A DNA stretch of 64,000 nucleotides, from contig OY757021.1 of NCBI GenBank assembly GCA_963580285.1, forward strand, positions 92,119,221 through 92,183,220, read 5' to 3'. Shown here piece by piece: positions 1 to 13,700 of this stretch (positions are counted from its first letter, which is position 1; each line of letters opens with the position of its first letter). Below the pieces are notes generated by a model that saw only the letters and a list, made by a program, of their open reading frames with translations, ran no database searches and had not been told where the DNA came from. The translations under genes were made by a program, and so were the position numbers. Source of the DNA: Lucinisca nassula (lineage: Eukaryota > Mollusca > Bivalvia > Lucinida > Lucinidae).

Positions 1-2700
1 AACCAGGGGATGTGACAGAACCACATCCCCAATTCGATGTAGCTAGGGTACCTATCTATTCGATAAACGTAAAGATTTGCAGAAAATAAGGGGCTTGGTA
101 TCAGAGAAAACAAATTAAAAATTGAGCATGTGACAAACTTTCGATTTTACCGTTCCCGTAAGACATAATTACCCCCTATTGGTCCCTAATTAGGGGATGT
201 GACAGAACCACACCCCTATTTCGATGTAGCCAGGGTATCTATCTCTTCGATCAACATAAAGAATTCCAGAAAATAAGGGGCTGAGTATCGGAGAAAATAT
301 TTAGAAAATTCAACATTTGACAAAATCTCGATTTCACGTTCCCGCAAGACATATTAACCCCCAATCTGCCCCATAACCAGGGGATATGACACAACCACAC
401 CCCTATTTCAATTTAGCCAGGGTTTCTATCTACTCGATAAACATAAAGGTTTCCAGAAAATAAGGGGCTGGGTATCGGAGAAGACATTTTGAAAATTCAA
501 CATGTGACAAAACCTTGATTTTAACGGTCATGTGAGACATATTTACCCCCTATTGGCCCCCTAACCAGAGGATGTGACAGAACCACATCCCCAATTCGAT
601 GTAGCTAGGGTACCGATCTATTCGATAAACGTAAAGGTTTGTAGCAAATAAGGGGCCGGGTATCAGAGAAAACAAATTAAAAATTGAGCATGTGACAAAC
701 TGTCGATTTTACAGTTTCCGTAAGACATAATTACCCCCTACTGGCCCCTAACCAGGGGATGTGACAGAACCACACCCCTATTTCGATGTAGCCAGGGTAT
801 CTATCTCTTCGATTAACATAAAGAGTTCCAGAAAATAAGGGGCTGAGTATCGGAGAAAATATTTAGAAAATTTAACATTTGACAAAATCTCGATTTCACG
901 TTCCCGCAAGGCATATTAACCCCCAATCTGCCCCATAACCAGGGGATGTGACACAACCACACCCCTATTTCAATTTAGCCAGGGTTTCTATCTACTCGAT
1001 AAACATAAAGGTTTCCAGAAAATAAGGGGCTGGGTATCGGAGAAGACATTTTGAAAATTCAACATGTGACAAAACCTTGATTTTAACGGTCATGTGAGAC
1101 ATATTTACCCCCTATTGGCCCCTAACCAGAGGATGTGACAGAACCATATCCCCAATTCGATGTAGCTTAGGTAGGGTACCTATCTATTCGATAAACGTAA
1201 AGGTTTGTAGCAAATAAGGGGCTGGGTATCAGAGAAAACAAATTAAAAAATGAGCATGTGACAAACTGTCGATTTTACAGTGTCCGTAAGACATAATTAC
1301 CCCCTACTGGCCCCTAACCAGGGGATGTGACAGAACGACACCCCTATTTCGATGTAGCCAGGGTATCTATCTCTTCGATTAACATAAAGAGTTCCAGAAA
1401 ATAAGGGGCTGAGTATCGGAGAAAATATTTAGAAAATTTAACATTTGACAAAATCTCGATTTCACGTTCCCGCAAGACATATTAACCCCAAATCTGCCCC
1501 ATAACCAGGGGATGTGACACAACCACACCCCTATTTCAATTTAGCCAGGGTTTCTATCTACTCGATAAACATAAAGGTTTCCAGAAAATAAGGGGCTGGG
1601 TATCGGAGAAGACATTTTGAAAATTCAACATGTGACAAAACCTTGATTTTAACGGTCATGTGGGACATATTTACCCCCTATTGGCCCCTAAGCAGGGGAT
1701 GTGACAGAACCACATCCCCGTTTCGATGTAGCCAGGGTACCTATCTATTCGATAAACGTAAAGGTTTGCAGAAAATAAGGGGCTGGGTATCAGTGAAAAC
1801 AAATTAAAAATTGAGCATGTGACAAACTTTCGATTTTACAGTTCCCGCAAGACATAATTACCCCCTACTGGCCCCTAACTAAGGGATGTGACAGAACCAC
1901 ACCCCTATTTCGATGTAGCCAGGGTATCTATCTCTTAGATCAACGAAAAGGGTTCCAGAAAATAAGGGGCTGAGTATCGGAGAAAACAATTTGAAAATTC
2001 AACATTTGACAAAATCTCGATTCCACGTTCCCGCAAGACATATTAACCCCCAATCTGCCCCATAACCAGGGGATGTGACACAACCACACCCCTATTTCAA
2101 TTTAGTCAGGGTTTCTATCAACTCGATAAACATAAAGGTTTCTAGAAAATAAGGGGCTGGGTATCGGAGAAGGCATTTTGAATATTCAACATTATATTCA
2201 ATAATAACGTTCCGGAAGACATATTAACCCCCAATCTGCCCCAAAACCAGGGGATGTGACACAACCATACCCCTATTTCCATGTAGCCAAGGTTGCTATC
2301 TATTCGATAAAAATGAAGGTTTACAGAAAATAACGGGCTGAGTATCGGAGAAGACATTTAGAAAATTCATCTTGTGACAAAATCTTGAATTTACCGTTCC
2401 CGTAAGACATATTTACCCAACCCCACATTGGCCCTTAATCAGGGGATGTGACAGAACCACATCCCTATTTCGATGTAGGCAGGGTACCTGTCTATTCGAT
2501 ATACATGAAGGTTTGCAGAAAATAAGGGGCTGAGTATCAGAGAAAACATACAGAAAATTCAACATGCGACAAAATCCCGATGTAACTGTTCACGTATGAC
2601 ATACCATCAATTGGCCCCTACCAGGGGATGTTGCCAGGATACCAATATACTCGATAAACACAAAAGTTTCCAGAAAATAAGGAGCTGAATTCGCAGGAAA
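1..2700 (+). repeat. S188 satellite array, first block
   Basis: Tandem monomers of about 188 bp. Starts marked by an AGGGGATGTGAC-type box fall near 8, 195, 382, 569, 755, 944, 1132, 1322, 1509, 1695, 1884, 2072, 2257 and 2446. Each monomer also carries an AAATAAGGGGCTG box and a CGATAAACATAAAGG-type box. Monomers of three types alternate, so about 563 bp (three monomers) is a higher-order unit: the stretches from about 562 and from about 1125 are near copies. The array runs off the left edge. No coding potential beyond chance frames. Confidence 0.93.
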
Positions 2701-2944
2701 CATATCAATTTCTTAATACACTTGTTACTTGTATCAATGTAGTCCTTACTGTCTGCAGTGATTTCTAAATGATAACTCTTGCATAACGGTTTATATCTAC
2801 AAATGCAACGGCATTTTTACAATGACCAATACAAAGCGTAACTCCATGTACCAATACTGCTACAACAACAACAACTAATATTTCTACAACTACTTCTATA
2901 AGCATAACTTCACTTCTTTCACTACCACTACTACCTAACCTGCC

Positions 2945-2946
<2 letters not shown>
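2701..2946 (+). repeat. S188 array end module, copy 1
   Basis: Non-tandem sequence following the last S188 monomer. It contains CAACGGCATTTTTACAATG and runs into CTACTACCTAACC just before the GA tract. It recurs with small indels at 5985-6234 in the same context, so it belongs to a duplicated block rather than to the satellite itself. Confidence 0.8.
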
Positions 2947-3032
<86 letters not shown>

Positions 3033-3059
3033 CTTTCACTACCACTACTACCTAACCTG

Positions 3060-3137
<78 letters not shown>
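2947..3137 (+). repeat. (GA)n microsatellite, two tracts
   Basis: Two long GA runs (2947-3028 and 3062-3137) are separated by a 33-bp copy of the sequence that precedes the first run, so the tract and its left flank have been duplicated. The second run directly abuts the tail end of a minus-strand SINE-A body, so on that strand it is a (TC)n tail. Confidence 0.95.
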
Positions 3138-3141
<4 letters not shown>

Positions 3142-3272
3142 ACGTTTTTGTCCCAACAACAGCTAAGGTCCTACGAAGACGGGACCTCGGTTGGTTTAAA
3201 CAGTATTTATTAATGATAATGTTCAATACATACATACGTGCAAACATGTACAAGAATAATGAACGGGACCTC
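3138..3272 (-). mobile_element. SINE-A tail half with nested LINE-like tail, truncated
   Basis: Read on the minus strand, the part at 3138-3180 carries GGTCCCGTC, ACCTTAGCTGTTG and GGGAC boxes, as do the SINE-A copies at 20949 and 62411. About 3181-3262 is an inserted AT-rich tail (CAGTATTTATTAATG), as at 6409-6475. After a repeated CGGGACCTC the sequence switches abruptly into S188, which marks the junction between the two tandem blocks. Confidence 0.75.
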
Positions 3273-5984
3273 CCCAGTTGGTCCCTAACCGGGGGATGTG
3301 ACACAGCCGCACCCCTATATCGATGTAGCCAGGGTATCAATCTATTCAATAAACATAAATGTTTCCAGAAAATAAGGGGCTGAATATCGATTAGAAGATA
3401 CTGAACATTGAAAAATTCAACAAATGTTAAAATCTCGAATTTACCGGTCCCATAAGCCACATCAACCCCGAATTGGCCCCTAACTAGGGGATGTGACACA
3501 CCCGTACCCATATATCGATGTAGTCAGGATATCCATCTATTCAATAAACATAAAGGTTTTCTGAAAATAAGGGGCTGAGTATCGATTGAAAGATATTCAA
3601 AATTCAACATGTGATAAAATCTAGATTTTACCGTTCCCGTAATACATATCAGCTCCCTATTGGCCCCTAACCGGGGTATGTGACACAACCGCACCCATAT
3701 AACGATGTAGCCAGGGTATCTATCTATTTGATAAACATAAAGGTTTCCAGAAAAGAAGAGGCTGAGTATCGATTAAAAGATATTGAATATTCAACATGTG
3801 ATAAAATCTCGATTTCACCGTTCCCGTAAGACATATCAACTCCCTATTGGCCCCTAACCGGGGGATGTGACACAACCTCACCCCTGTAACAATGTAGCCA
3901 GGGTATCTATCTATTTGATAAACATAAAGGTTTCCAGAAAATAAGGGGCTGAGTATCGATTAAAAGATATTGAAAATTCAACTTGTGATAAAATCTCGAT
4001 TTCACCGTTCCCGTAAGACATATCAGCTCCCTATTGGCCCCTAACTGGGGGATGTGACACAACCGCACCCATATAACGATGTAGCCAGGGTATATATCTA
4101 TTTGATAAACATAAAGGTTTCCAGAAAATAAGGGGCTGAGTATCGATTAAAAGATATTGAATATTAAACATGTGATAAAATCTCGATTTCACCGTTCCCG
4201 TAAGACATATCAGCTCCCTATTGGCCCCTAACCGGGGGATGTGACACAACCGCACCCATGTAACGATGTAGCCAGGGTATCTATCTATTTGATAAACATT
4301 CAGGTTTCCAGAAAATAAGGGGTCGAGTATCGATTAAAAGATATTGAATATTCAACATGTGATAAAATCTCGATTTCACCGTTCACGTAAGACATATCAA
4401 CTCCCTATTGGCCCCTAACCGGGGGATGTGACACAACCGCACCCCTTTAACGATGTAGCCAGGGTACCTATCTATTTGAAAAACATAAAGGTTTCCAGAA
4501 AATAAGGGGCTGAGTATCGATTAAAAGATATTGAAAATTAAACATGTGATAAAATCTGTTTTTCACCGTTCCCGTAAGACATATCAGCTCCCTTTTGGTC
4601 CCTAACGGGGGGATGTGACACAACCGCACCCCTATAACGATGTAGAATGGGTATCTGTCTATTTGATAAACATAAAGGTTTCTAGAAAATAAGGGGCTGA
4701 GTAGCGATTAAAATATATTGAACATTCAACATATTATAAAATCTCGGTTTCACCGTTCCCGTAAGACATATCAACTCCCTATTGGCCCTAACCGACGGAT
4801 GTGACACAACCGCACCCATATAACGATGTAGCCAGGGTATCTATCTATATGATAAACATTCAGGTTTCCAGAGAATAAGGGGTCGAGTATCGATTTAAAG
4901 ATATTGAAAATTCAACTTGTGATAAAATCTCGATTTCACCGTTCCCGTAAGACATATCAGCTCCCTATTGGCCCCTAACTGGGGGATGTGACACAACCGC
5001 ACCCATATAACGATGTAGCCAGGAAATCTATAGATCTATTTGAAAAACATAGAGGTTTCCAGAAAATAAGGGGCTGAGTATCGATTAAAAGATATTGAAT
5101 ATTAAACATGTGATAAAATCTCGATTTCACCGTTCCCGTAAGACATATCAACTCCCTATTGGCCCCTAACCGGGGGATGTGACACAACCTCATCCCTATA
5201 ACGATGTACCCCGGGTATCTATCTATTTGATTAACATAAAGGTTTCTAAAAAATAAGGGGCTGAGTATCGATTAAAAGATATTGAAAATTCAACTTGTGA
5301 TAAAATCTAAATTTCACCGTTCCCGTAAGACATATCAGCTCCCTATTGGCCCCTAACCGGGGGATGTGACACAACCGCACCCATATAACGATGTAGACAG
5401 GGTATCTATCTATTTGATAAACATAAAGGTTTCCAGAAAATAAGAGGCTGAGTATCGATTAAAAGAAATTGAAAATTCAACGTGATAAAATCTCGATTTC
5501 ACCGTTCCCGTAAGACATATCAACTCCCTATTGGCCCCTAACCGGGGGATGTGACACAACCGCACCCCTATAACGATGTAGCCAGGGTAGCTATCTATTC
5601 GATAAACATGAAGGTTTGCATAAAATAAGGGGCTGAGTATCGGAGAAGACATTTTGAAAATTCATCTTGTGACAAAATCTTGAATTTACCGTTCCCGTAA
5701 GACATTTTTACCCAACCACACAAAGGCCCTTAATCAGGGGATGTGACAGAACCACACCCCTATTTCGATGTAGCCAGGGTACCTGTCTATTCGATAAACA
5801 TAAAGACTTGAAGAAAATAAGGGGCTGAGTATCAGAGAAAACATACAGAAAATTGAGCATGAGACAAAATCCCGATGTAATTGTTCGCGACTTCGCGTAT
5901 GACAAATTACCATCATTTGGCCCCTAACCGGGGGATGTTGTCAGGATACCAATCTACTCGATAAACACAAGGGTTTCCAGAAAA
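3273..5984 (+). repeat. S188 satellite array, second block
   Basis: About 14 monomers of roughly 188 bp in the same orientation as the first block. Most here are of a more uniform subtype with GATGTGACACAACCGCACCC and TATCGATTAAAAGATATTG. The last two or three monomers, from about 5580, return to the first-block type and lead into the same end module. The subtype change inside one array indicates local homogenisation. Confidence 0.92.
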
Positions 5985-6711
<727 letters not shown>

Positions 6712-6769
6712 GTTCACAAACATGTAAATTCAACAAGGAAAACTCAACCTACATAAAGATTTTCTTCGA

Positions 6770-6932
6770 TGAACTGGCCTCGGTCGATAGCTCAGTCGGA
6801 TGCGCGTCTGACTGGTGATCATGAGAGCGTGGGCTCGATACCTGCCGGGGTCGGCAACATTCTTTCGTGGAGATTGATCTCCCTTCACCTGATTCAAGAA
6901 GGGTGGCTGTCCGTTCCGATCCCGGAAGAAAA
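6770..6932 (+). mobile_element. SINE-B, head part
   Basis: tRNA-like start (TCGATAGCTCAGTCGGATGC A-box region, GGGCTCGATACC B-box region), then GTCGGCAACATTCTTTCGTGG and AAGAAGGGTGGCTG. Other copies lie at 7421, 31801, 40145 and 52430. The 3-prime half is missing and the sequence passes into an S188 fragment. Not called as a functional tRNA because no matching acceptor stem is visible. Confidence 0.8.
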
Positions 6933-7030
6933 ATTTATCCCTATTGGCCCCTAACTGAGGGATGTGACACTACCGCATCCCTATAACGATGTAGCGAGGG
7001 TATATATCTATTTGATAAACATAAAGGTGA
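6933..7030 (+). repeat. Isolated S188 fragment
   Basis: About half a monomer (CCTATTGGCCCCTAACTGAGG through GATAAACATAAAGG) between SINE-B and the M41 block. It is about 950 bp from the end of the second S188 array. Confidence 0.8.
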
Positions 7031-7420
7031 AGGAATGGACTATATGTGGCCATTACAGTGGGCATTGGGACTATAGGTGGCCCAGCAATGACACTTCAGC
7101 GAGGAACAAGACTATAGGTTGTCTGACAATCACACTACAGAGAGGAACGGGACTACAGGTGGTCTGGCAATGACACTTCAGAGAGGAACAGGACTATATC
7201 GGTGGTCTGATAATGACACTACAGAGACAGAAAGGACTTAAGGTGTCTTGCAATGGCAGTACAGACAAGAACTGGACTTATGATGGTCTGGCAATGACAC
7301 TACATTGAGAAACGGGACTATGCAGGTCTGGCATTGACACTACAGAGGGTAACGGGACATTAGGAGGTCTGAAAATGACACAACAGAAAGGAACGGGACT
7401 ATAGGTGGTCTGTCAATAAC
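7031..7420 (-). repeat. M41 satellite, inverted block (part 1)
   Basis: About ten 41-bp units in the opposite orientation to the main array (GGTGGTCTGGCAATGACACT, GAGAGGAACGGGACT). They are more diverged from one another than those of the main array, as expected at an array edge. Confidence 0.9.
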
Positions 7421-7628
7421 ACTTGTTTGTTTGTTTGTTTGTATTGGAGTTTAACGGCCCAGTCAACACTATTTTAGGTCATTTTGAGCCGGTCAGTTAC
7501 CTATCCACACTTTCTTGGGCAGGCTTATACGTAAGCGGTTAACCAGTTCAGTAAACATTCTTACGCCAGAAACTGACAACTGCCCTTCTTGAATCAGCGG
7601 AAGGGAGATAATGACCGTAGAAAAGATA
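7421..7628 (-). mobile_element. SINE-B inserted in the inverted M41 block
   Basis: Begins with a (GTTT)n tail and TTGGAGTTTAACGGCCCAGT, then CGGTTAACCAGT and AACTGACAACTGCCCTTCTT. It ends before the tRNA-like head, so it is 5-prime truncated. M41 units continue on both sides. Confidence 0.88.
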
Positions 7629-7790
7629 ACACTACACATGGAAAAGGGACTTGAGGTGGTCTGCAAATGACCTACAGAGGAAAAAAGGGGCTTGATGTGG
7701 TCTGCAAATGACCTACAGACAAGAAAGGGGCTTAAGGTCGTCTGGCAAAAACAACACAGTGAGGAACAGACTTTAGTTGATCTTTAGTAT
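7629..7790 (-). repeat. M41 satellite, inverted block (part 2)
   Basis: About four diverged inverted units continuing after the SINE-B insertion (GGTGGTCTGCAAATGACC). Orientation switches near 7790-7830. Confidence 0.85.
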
Positions 7791-10700
7791 AGTGCCATTG
7801 CCAGGACACCATGATCCCCATTCCTAACTGTTGTTTCATCTCCAGATCACCTATAGTCCCGTTACTCACTGTAGTGTTAGACCACCTATAGTCCGGTTCT
7901 TCTACATACTGTCATTGCCAGACAACGGATAGTACCGTTCCGTTCCGCCAATTTTCAGACCATCTAATGTACCGTTCCTCTATAAAGTGTCATTGTCAGA
8001 CCATCTAATGTCCCGTTCCTCTATGTAGTATCATTGTCAGACAATCTAATATCCCGTTTCTCCATGTAGTGTCATTGTCAGACAATCCAATGTCCCGTTT
8101 CTCCATGTAGTGTCATTGTCAGACTACCTTATGTCCCGTTCCTCCATCTAGTATCATTGTCAGACCATCTAATGTCCCGTTACTCCAGGTAGTGTCATTG
8201 TCAGGCCATCTAATGTCCCGTTCCTTCACGAAGTGTCATTGTCGGACCATCTAATGTCCCGTTCCTACATGTAGTGTCATTGTCAGACCATCTTATGTCC
8301 CGTTCCACAATGTTGTGTCATTGTCAGACCACCTAAACTTCCGTTCCTCTCTGCAGTGTCATTGTCAGACCACCTAAATTCCCGTTCCTCTCTGAAGTGT
8401 CATTGTCAGACCATCTAATGTCCCGTTCCTCCATGTAGTCTCATTGACAGGCCATCTAATGTCCAATTCCTCTCTGAAGTGTCATTGTCAGACCACCTAA
8501 ACTCCCGTTCCTCCATGTAGTGTCATTGTCAGACCATCTAATGTCCCGTTCCTCCATTTAGTGTCATTGTCAGACCATCCAAAATCCCGTTCCTCTTTGA
8601 AGTGTCATTGTCAAACCATCTTATATCCCGTTCCTCCATGTAGTGTCATTGTCAGACCATCTAATGTCCCGTTCCTCTTTGTAGTGTCATTGTCAGACCA
8701 TCTAATTTCCAGTTCCTCTCTGTAGTGTCATTGTCAGACCATCTAATGTCCCGTTTCTCTCTGTAGTATCATTGTCAGACCATCTAATATCCCGTTCCTC
8801 CAAGTAGGTCATTGTCAGACCATCTAATGTCCCGTTCCTTTCTGTAGTGTCATTGTCAGATCATCTAATGTCCCGTTTCGCTTTGAAGTGTCATTGTCAG
8901 ACCATCTAATGTCCCGTTTCTCTCTGTAGTGTCATCGTCAGGCATTCTAATATCTCGTTCCTCCATGTAGTGTCATTGTCAGACCATCTAATGTCCCGTT
9001 CCTCTCTGTAGTGTCATTGTCAGACCATCTAATGTCCCGTTCTTATCTGTAGTGCCATTGTCAGACCATCTAATATCCCGTTCCTCACTGTAGTGTCATT
9101 GTCAGACCGTCTAATGTCCCGTTCCTCCATGTAGTGTCATTGTCAGACCTTATAATATCTCGTTCCTCTATATAGTGTCATTATCAGACCATCTAATGTC
9201 CCGTTCCCCTCTGCAGTGTCATTGTCAGACCATCTAATGTCCTGTTTCTCTCTGTAGTATCATTGTCAGACCATCTAATATCCCGTTCCTCCAAGTAGGT
9301 TATTGTCAGACCATCTTATGTCCCGTTCCTCTCTGTAGTGTCATTGTCAGATCATCTAATGTCCCGTTTCGCTTTGAAGTGTCATTGTCAGACCATCTAA
9401 TGTCCCGTTTCTCTCTGTAGTGTCATCGTCAGGCATTCTAATATCTCGTTCCTCCATGTAGTGTCATTGTCAGACCATCTATTATCCCGTTCCTCCATGT
9501 AGTGTCATTGTCGGACCATCTAATGTCCCGTTTTTCTCTGTAGTGTCATTGTCAGACCATCTAATGTCCCGTTCCTCTTTGAAGTGTCATTGTCAAACCA
9601 TCTAATATCCCGTTCCTCCATGTAGTGTCATTGTCAGACCATCTAATGTCCCGTTCCTCTTTGTAGTGTCATTGTCAGACCATCTAATGTCCCGTTTTTC
9701 TCTGTAGTGTCATTGTCAGACCATCTAATGTCCCGTTTCTCTCTGTAGTATCATTGTCAGACCATCTAATATCCCGTTCCTCCAAGTAGGTCATTGTCAG
9801 ACCATCTTATGTCCCGTTCCTCTCTGTAGTGTCATTGTCAGATCATCTAATGTCCCGTTTCGCTTTGAAGTGTCATTGTCAGACCATCTAATGTCCCGTT
9901 TCTCTCTGTAGTGTCATCGTAAGGCATTCTAATATCTCGTTCCTCCATGTAGTGTCATTGTAAGACCATCTAATGTCCCGTTCCTCTCTGTAGTGTCATT
10001 GTCAGACCATCTAATGTCCCGTTCTTATCTGAAGTGTCATTGTCAGACCATCTAATATCCCGTTCCTCACTGTAGTGTCATTGTCAGACCATCTAATGTC
10101 CTGTTCCTCCATGTAGTGTCATTGTCAGACCTATAATATCTCGTTCCTCCATGTAGTGTCATTATCAGACCATCTAATGTCCCGTTCCCCTCTGCAGTGT
10201 CATTGTCAGACCATCTAATGTCCCGTTCCTATCTGTAGTGTCATTGTCAGACCATCTATTATCCCGTTCCTCCATGTAGTGTCATTGTCGGACCATCTAA
10301 TGTCCCGTTTTTCTCTGTAGTGTCATTGTCAGACCATCTAATGTCCCGTTCCTCTTTGAAGTGTCATTGTCAAACCATCTAATATCCCGTTCCTCCATGT
10401 ATTGTCATTGTCAGACCATCTAATGTCCCGTTCCTCTTTGTAGTGTCATTGTCAGACCATCTAATGTCCAGTTCCTCTCTGTAGTGTCTTTGTCAGACCA
10501 TCTAATGTCCCGTTTCTCTCTGTAGTATCATTGTCAGACCATCTAATATCCCGTTCCTCCAAGTAGGTCATTGTCAGACCATCTAATGTCCCGTTCCTCT
10601 CTGTAGTGTCATTGTCACATCATCTAATGTCCCGTTTCGCTTTGAAGTGTCATTGTCAGACCATCTAATGTCCCGTTTCTCTCTGTAGTGTCATTGTCAG

Positions 10701-13700
10701 ACCTTATAACATCTCGTTCCTCCATGTAGTGTCATTGTCAGACCATCTGATGTCCCGTTCCTATCTGTAGTGTCATTGTCAGACCATCTAATGTCCCGTT
10801 CCTATCTGTAGTGTCATTGTCAGACCATCTAATATCACGTTCCTCCATGTGGTGTCATTGTCAGACCATATAATGTCCCGTTCCTCTCTCTAGTGTCATT
10901 GTCAGACCATCTAATGTCCCGTTCCTATCTGTAGTGTCATTGTCAGACCATCTAATGTCCCGTTCCTATCTGTAGTGTCATTGTCAGACCATCTAATATC
11001 TCGTTTCTCCAAGTAGTGTCATTGTTAGACCATCTAATGTCCCGTTCATCCATGTAGTGTCATTGTCAGACCATCTAAAGTCCCGTTCCTTCATGTAGTC
11101 TCATTAACAGACCATCTAATGTCCAATTCCTCTCTGAAGTGTCATTGTAAGACCATCTCGTGTCCCGTTCCTCCATGTAGTGTCATTGTCAGACCATCTA
11201 ATATCTCGTTCCTCCATGTAGTGTCATTGTCAGACCATCTAATATCCCGTTCCTCTCTGTAGTGTCATTGTCAGACCATCTAATGTCTCGTTCCTACATG
11301 TAGTGTCATTGTCAGACCATCTTATGTCCCGTTCCTCCATGTAGTGTCATTGTCAGACCATCTAATATCTTGTTCCACCATGTAGTGTCATTGTCAGACC
11401 ATCTAATATCCCTTTCTTATCTGTAGTTTTATTGTCAGACCATCTTATATCTCGTTCCTCCATGTAGTGTCATTGTCAGGCCATCTTATGTCCCGTTCCT
11501 ATCTGTATTGTCTATATCATACCATCTGATATCTCGTTCCTCCATGTAGTGTCATTGTCAGACCATCTAATATCCCGTTCCTCTCTGTAGTGTCATTGTC
11601 AGACCATCTAATATCTCGTTCCCACATGTAGTGTCATTGTCAGACCATCTAATATCCCGTTCCTCCATGTAGTGTCATTGTCAGGCCATCTATTATCCCG
11701 TTCCTCCATATAGTGTCATTGTCAGACCATCTGATGTCCCTTTCCTCCATGTAGTTTTATTGTCAGACCATCTTATGTCCCGTTCCTCTATGATTATCAT
11801 TGTCAGACCATCTAATATCTCGTTCCTCCATGTAGTGTCATTGGCAGACCGTCTAATGTACCTTCCTATCTGTAGTGTCATTGTCAGGCCATCTTATATC
11901 TCGTTCCTCCATGTAGTGTCATTGTCAGACCATCTAATGTCCCGTTCCTCTCTGTAGTGTCATTGTCAGACCATCTAATATCTCGTTCCTCCACGTAGTG
12001 TCATTGTCAGACCATCTAATGTCCCGTTCCTATCTGAAGTGTCATTGTCAGACCATCTAATATCCCGTTCCTCCATGTAGTGTCATTGTCATGCCATCTA
12101 ATGTCCCGTTCCTATCTGTAGTGTCATTGTCAGACCATCTAATGTCCCGTTCCTCCATGTAGTGTCATTGTCAGTCCATATAACATCTCGTTCCTCCATG
12201 TAGTGTCATTGTCAGACCATCTAATGTAGTTTCATTGTCAGACCATCTATTGTCCCGTTCCTATCTGTAGTGTCATTGTCAGACCATCTAATGTAGTTTC
12301 ATTGTCAGACCATCTATTGTCCCGTTCCTATCGGTAGTGTCATTGTCATACCATCTTATATCTCGTTCCCCTCTGTAGTATCATTGTCAGACCATCTAAT
12401 GTCCCGTTCCTCCATGCAGTGTCATTGTCAGACCATCTAATATCCCGTTCTTATCTGTAGTGTCATTGTCAGACCATATAATATCTCGTTCCTCCATGTA
12501 GTGTTATTGTCAGACCATCTAATGCCCCGTTCCTCCATGTAGTGTCATTGTCAGACCATCTAATGTCCCGTTTCTCTCTGCAGTGTCATTGTCAGACCAT
12601 CTTATATCTCGTTCCTCCATGTAAGGTCATTGTCAGGCCATCTAATGTCCCGTTCCTCCATGTAGTGTCATTGTCAGACCATCTTATATCCCGTTCTTAT
12701 CTGTAGTGTCATTGTCAGACCATCTAATATCTCGTTCCTCCATGTAGTGTCATTGTCAGACCATCTAATGTCCCGTTCCTCAATGTTGTGTCATTGTCAG
12801 ACCATCTAATATTCCGTTCCTCTTTGTAGTGTCATTGTCAGACCATCTAATATCCCGTTCCTCAATGTAGTGTCATTGTCAGACCATCTTATATCCCGTT
12901 CCTCTTTGTAGTGTCATTGTCAGACCATGTAATATCCCGTTCCTCCATGTAGTGTCATTGTCAGACCATCTAATGTCCCGTTTCTCTCTGAAGTATCATT
13001 TGCAGACCATCTAATATCCCGTTTCTCTCTGTAGTGTCATTGTCAGACCATCTAATATCCCGTTCCTCCATGTAGTGTCATTGTCAGACCATCTAATATA
13101 CCGTTTCTCTGTGTAGTGTCATTGTCAGACCATCTAATGTTCCGTTCCTCTCTGTAGTGTCATTGTCAGACCATCTTATATCCCGTTCCTCTCTGTAGTG
13201 TCATTGTCAGGCCATCTAATGTTCCGTTCCTCCATCTAGTGTCATTGTCAGACCATCCAATGTCCCGTTTCTCTCTGTAGTGTCATTGTCAGGCCATCTA
13301 ATGTCCCGTTCCTCCATGTAGTGTCATTGTCAGACCATATAATATCTCGTTCCTCCATGTAGTGTCATTGTCAGACCATCTAATGTAGTTTCATTGTCAG
13401 ACCATCTATTGTCCCGTTCCTATCTGTAGTGTCATTGTCAGACCATCTAATGTAGTTTCATTGTCAGACCATCTATTGTCCCGTTCCTATCGGTAGTGTC
13501 ATTGTCATACCATCTTATATCTCGTTCCCCTCTGTAGTATCATTGTCAGACCATCTAATGTCCCGTTCCTCCATGCAGTGTCATTGTCAGACCATCTAAT
13601 ATCCCGTTCTTATCTGTAGTGTCATTGTCAGACCATATAATATCTCGTTCCTCCATGTAGTGTTATTGTCAGACCATCTAATGCCCCGTTCCTCCATGTA

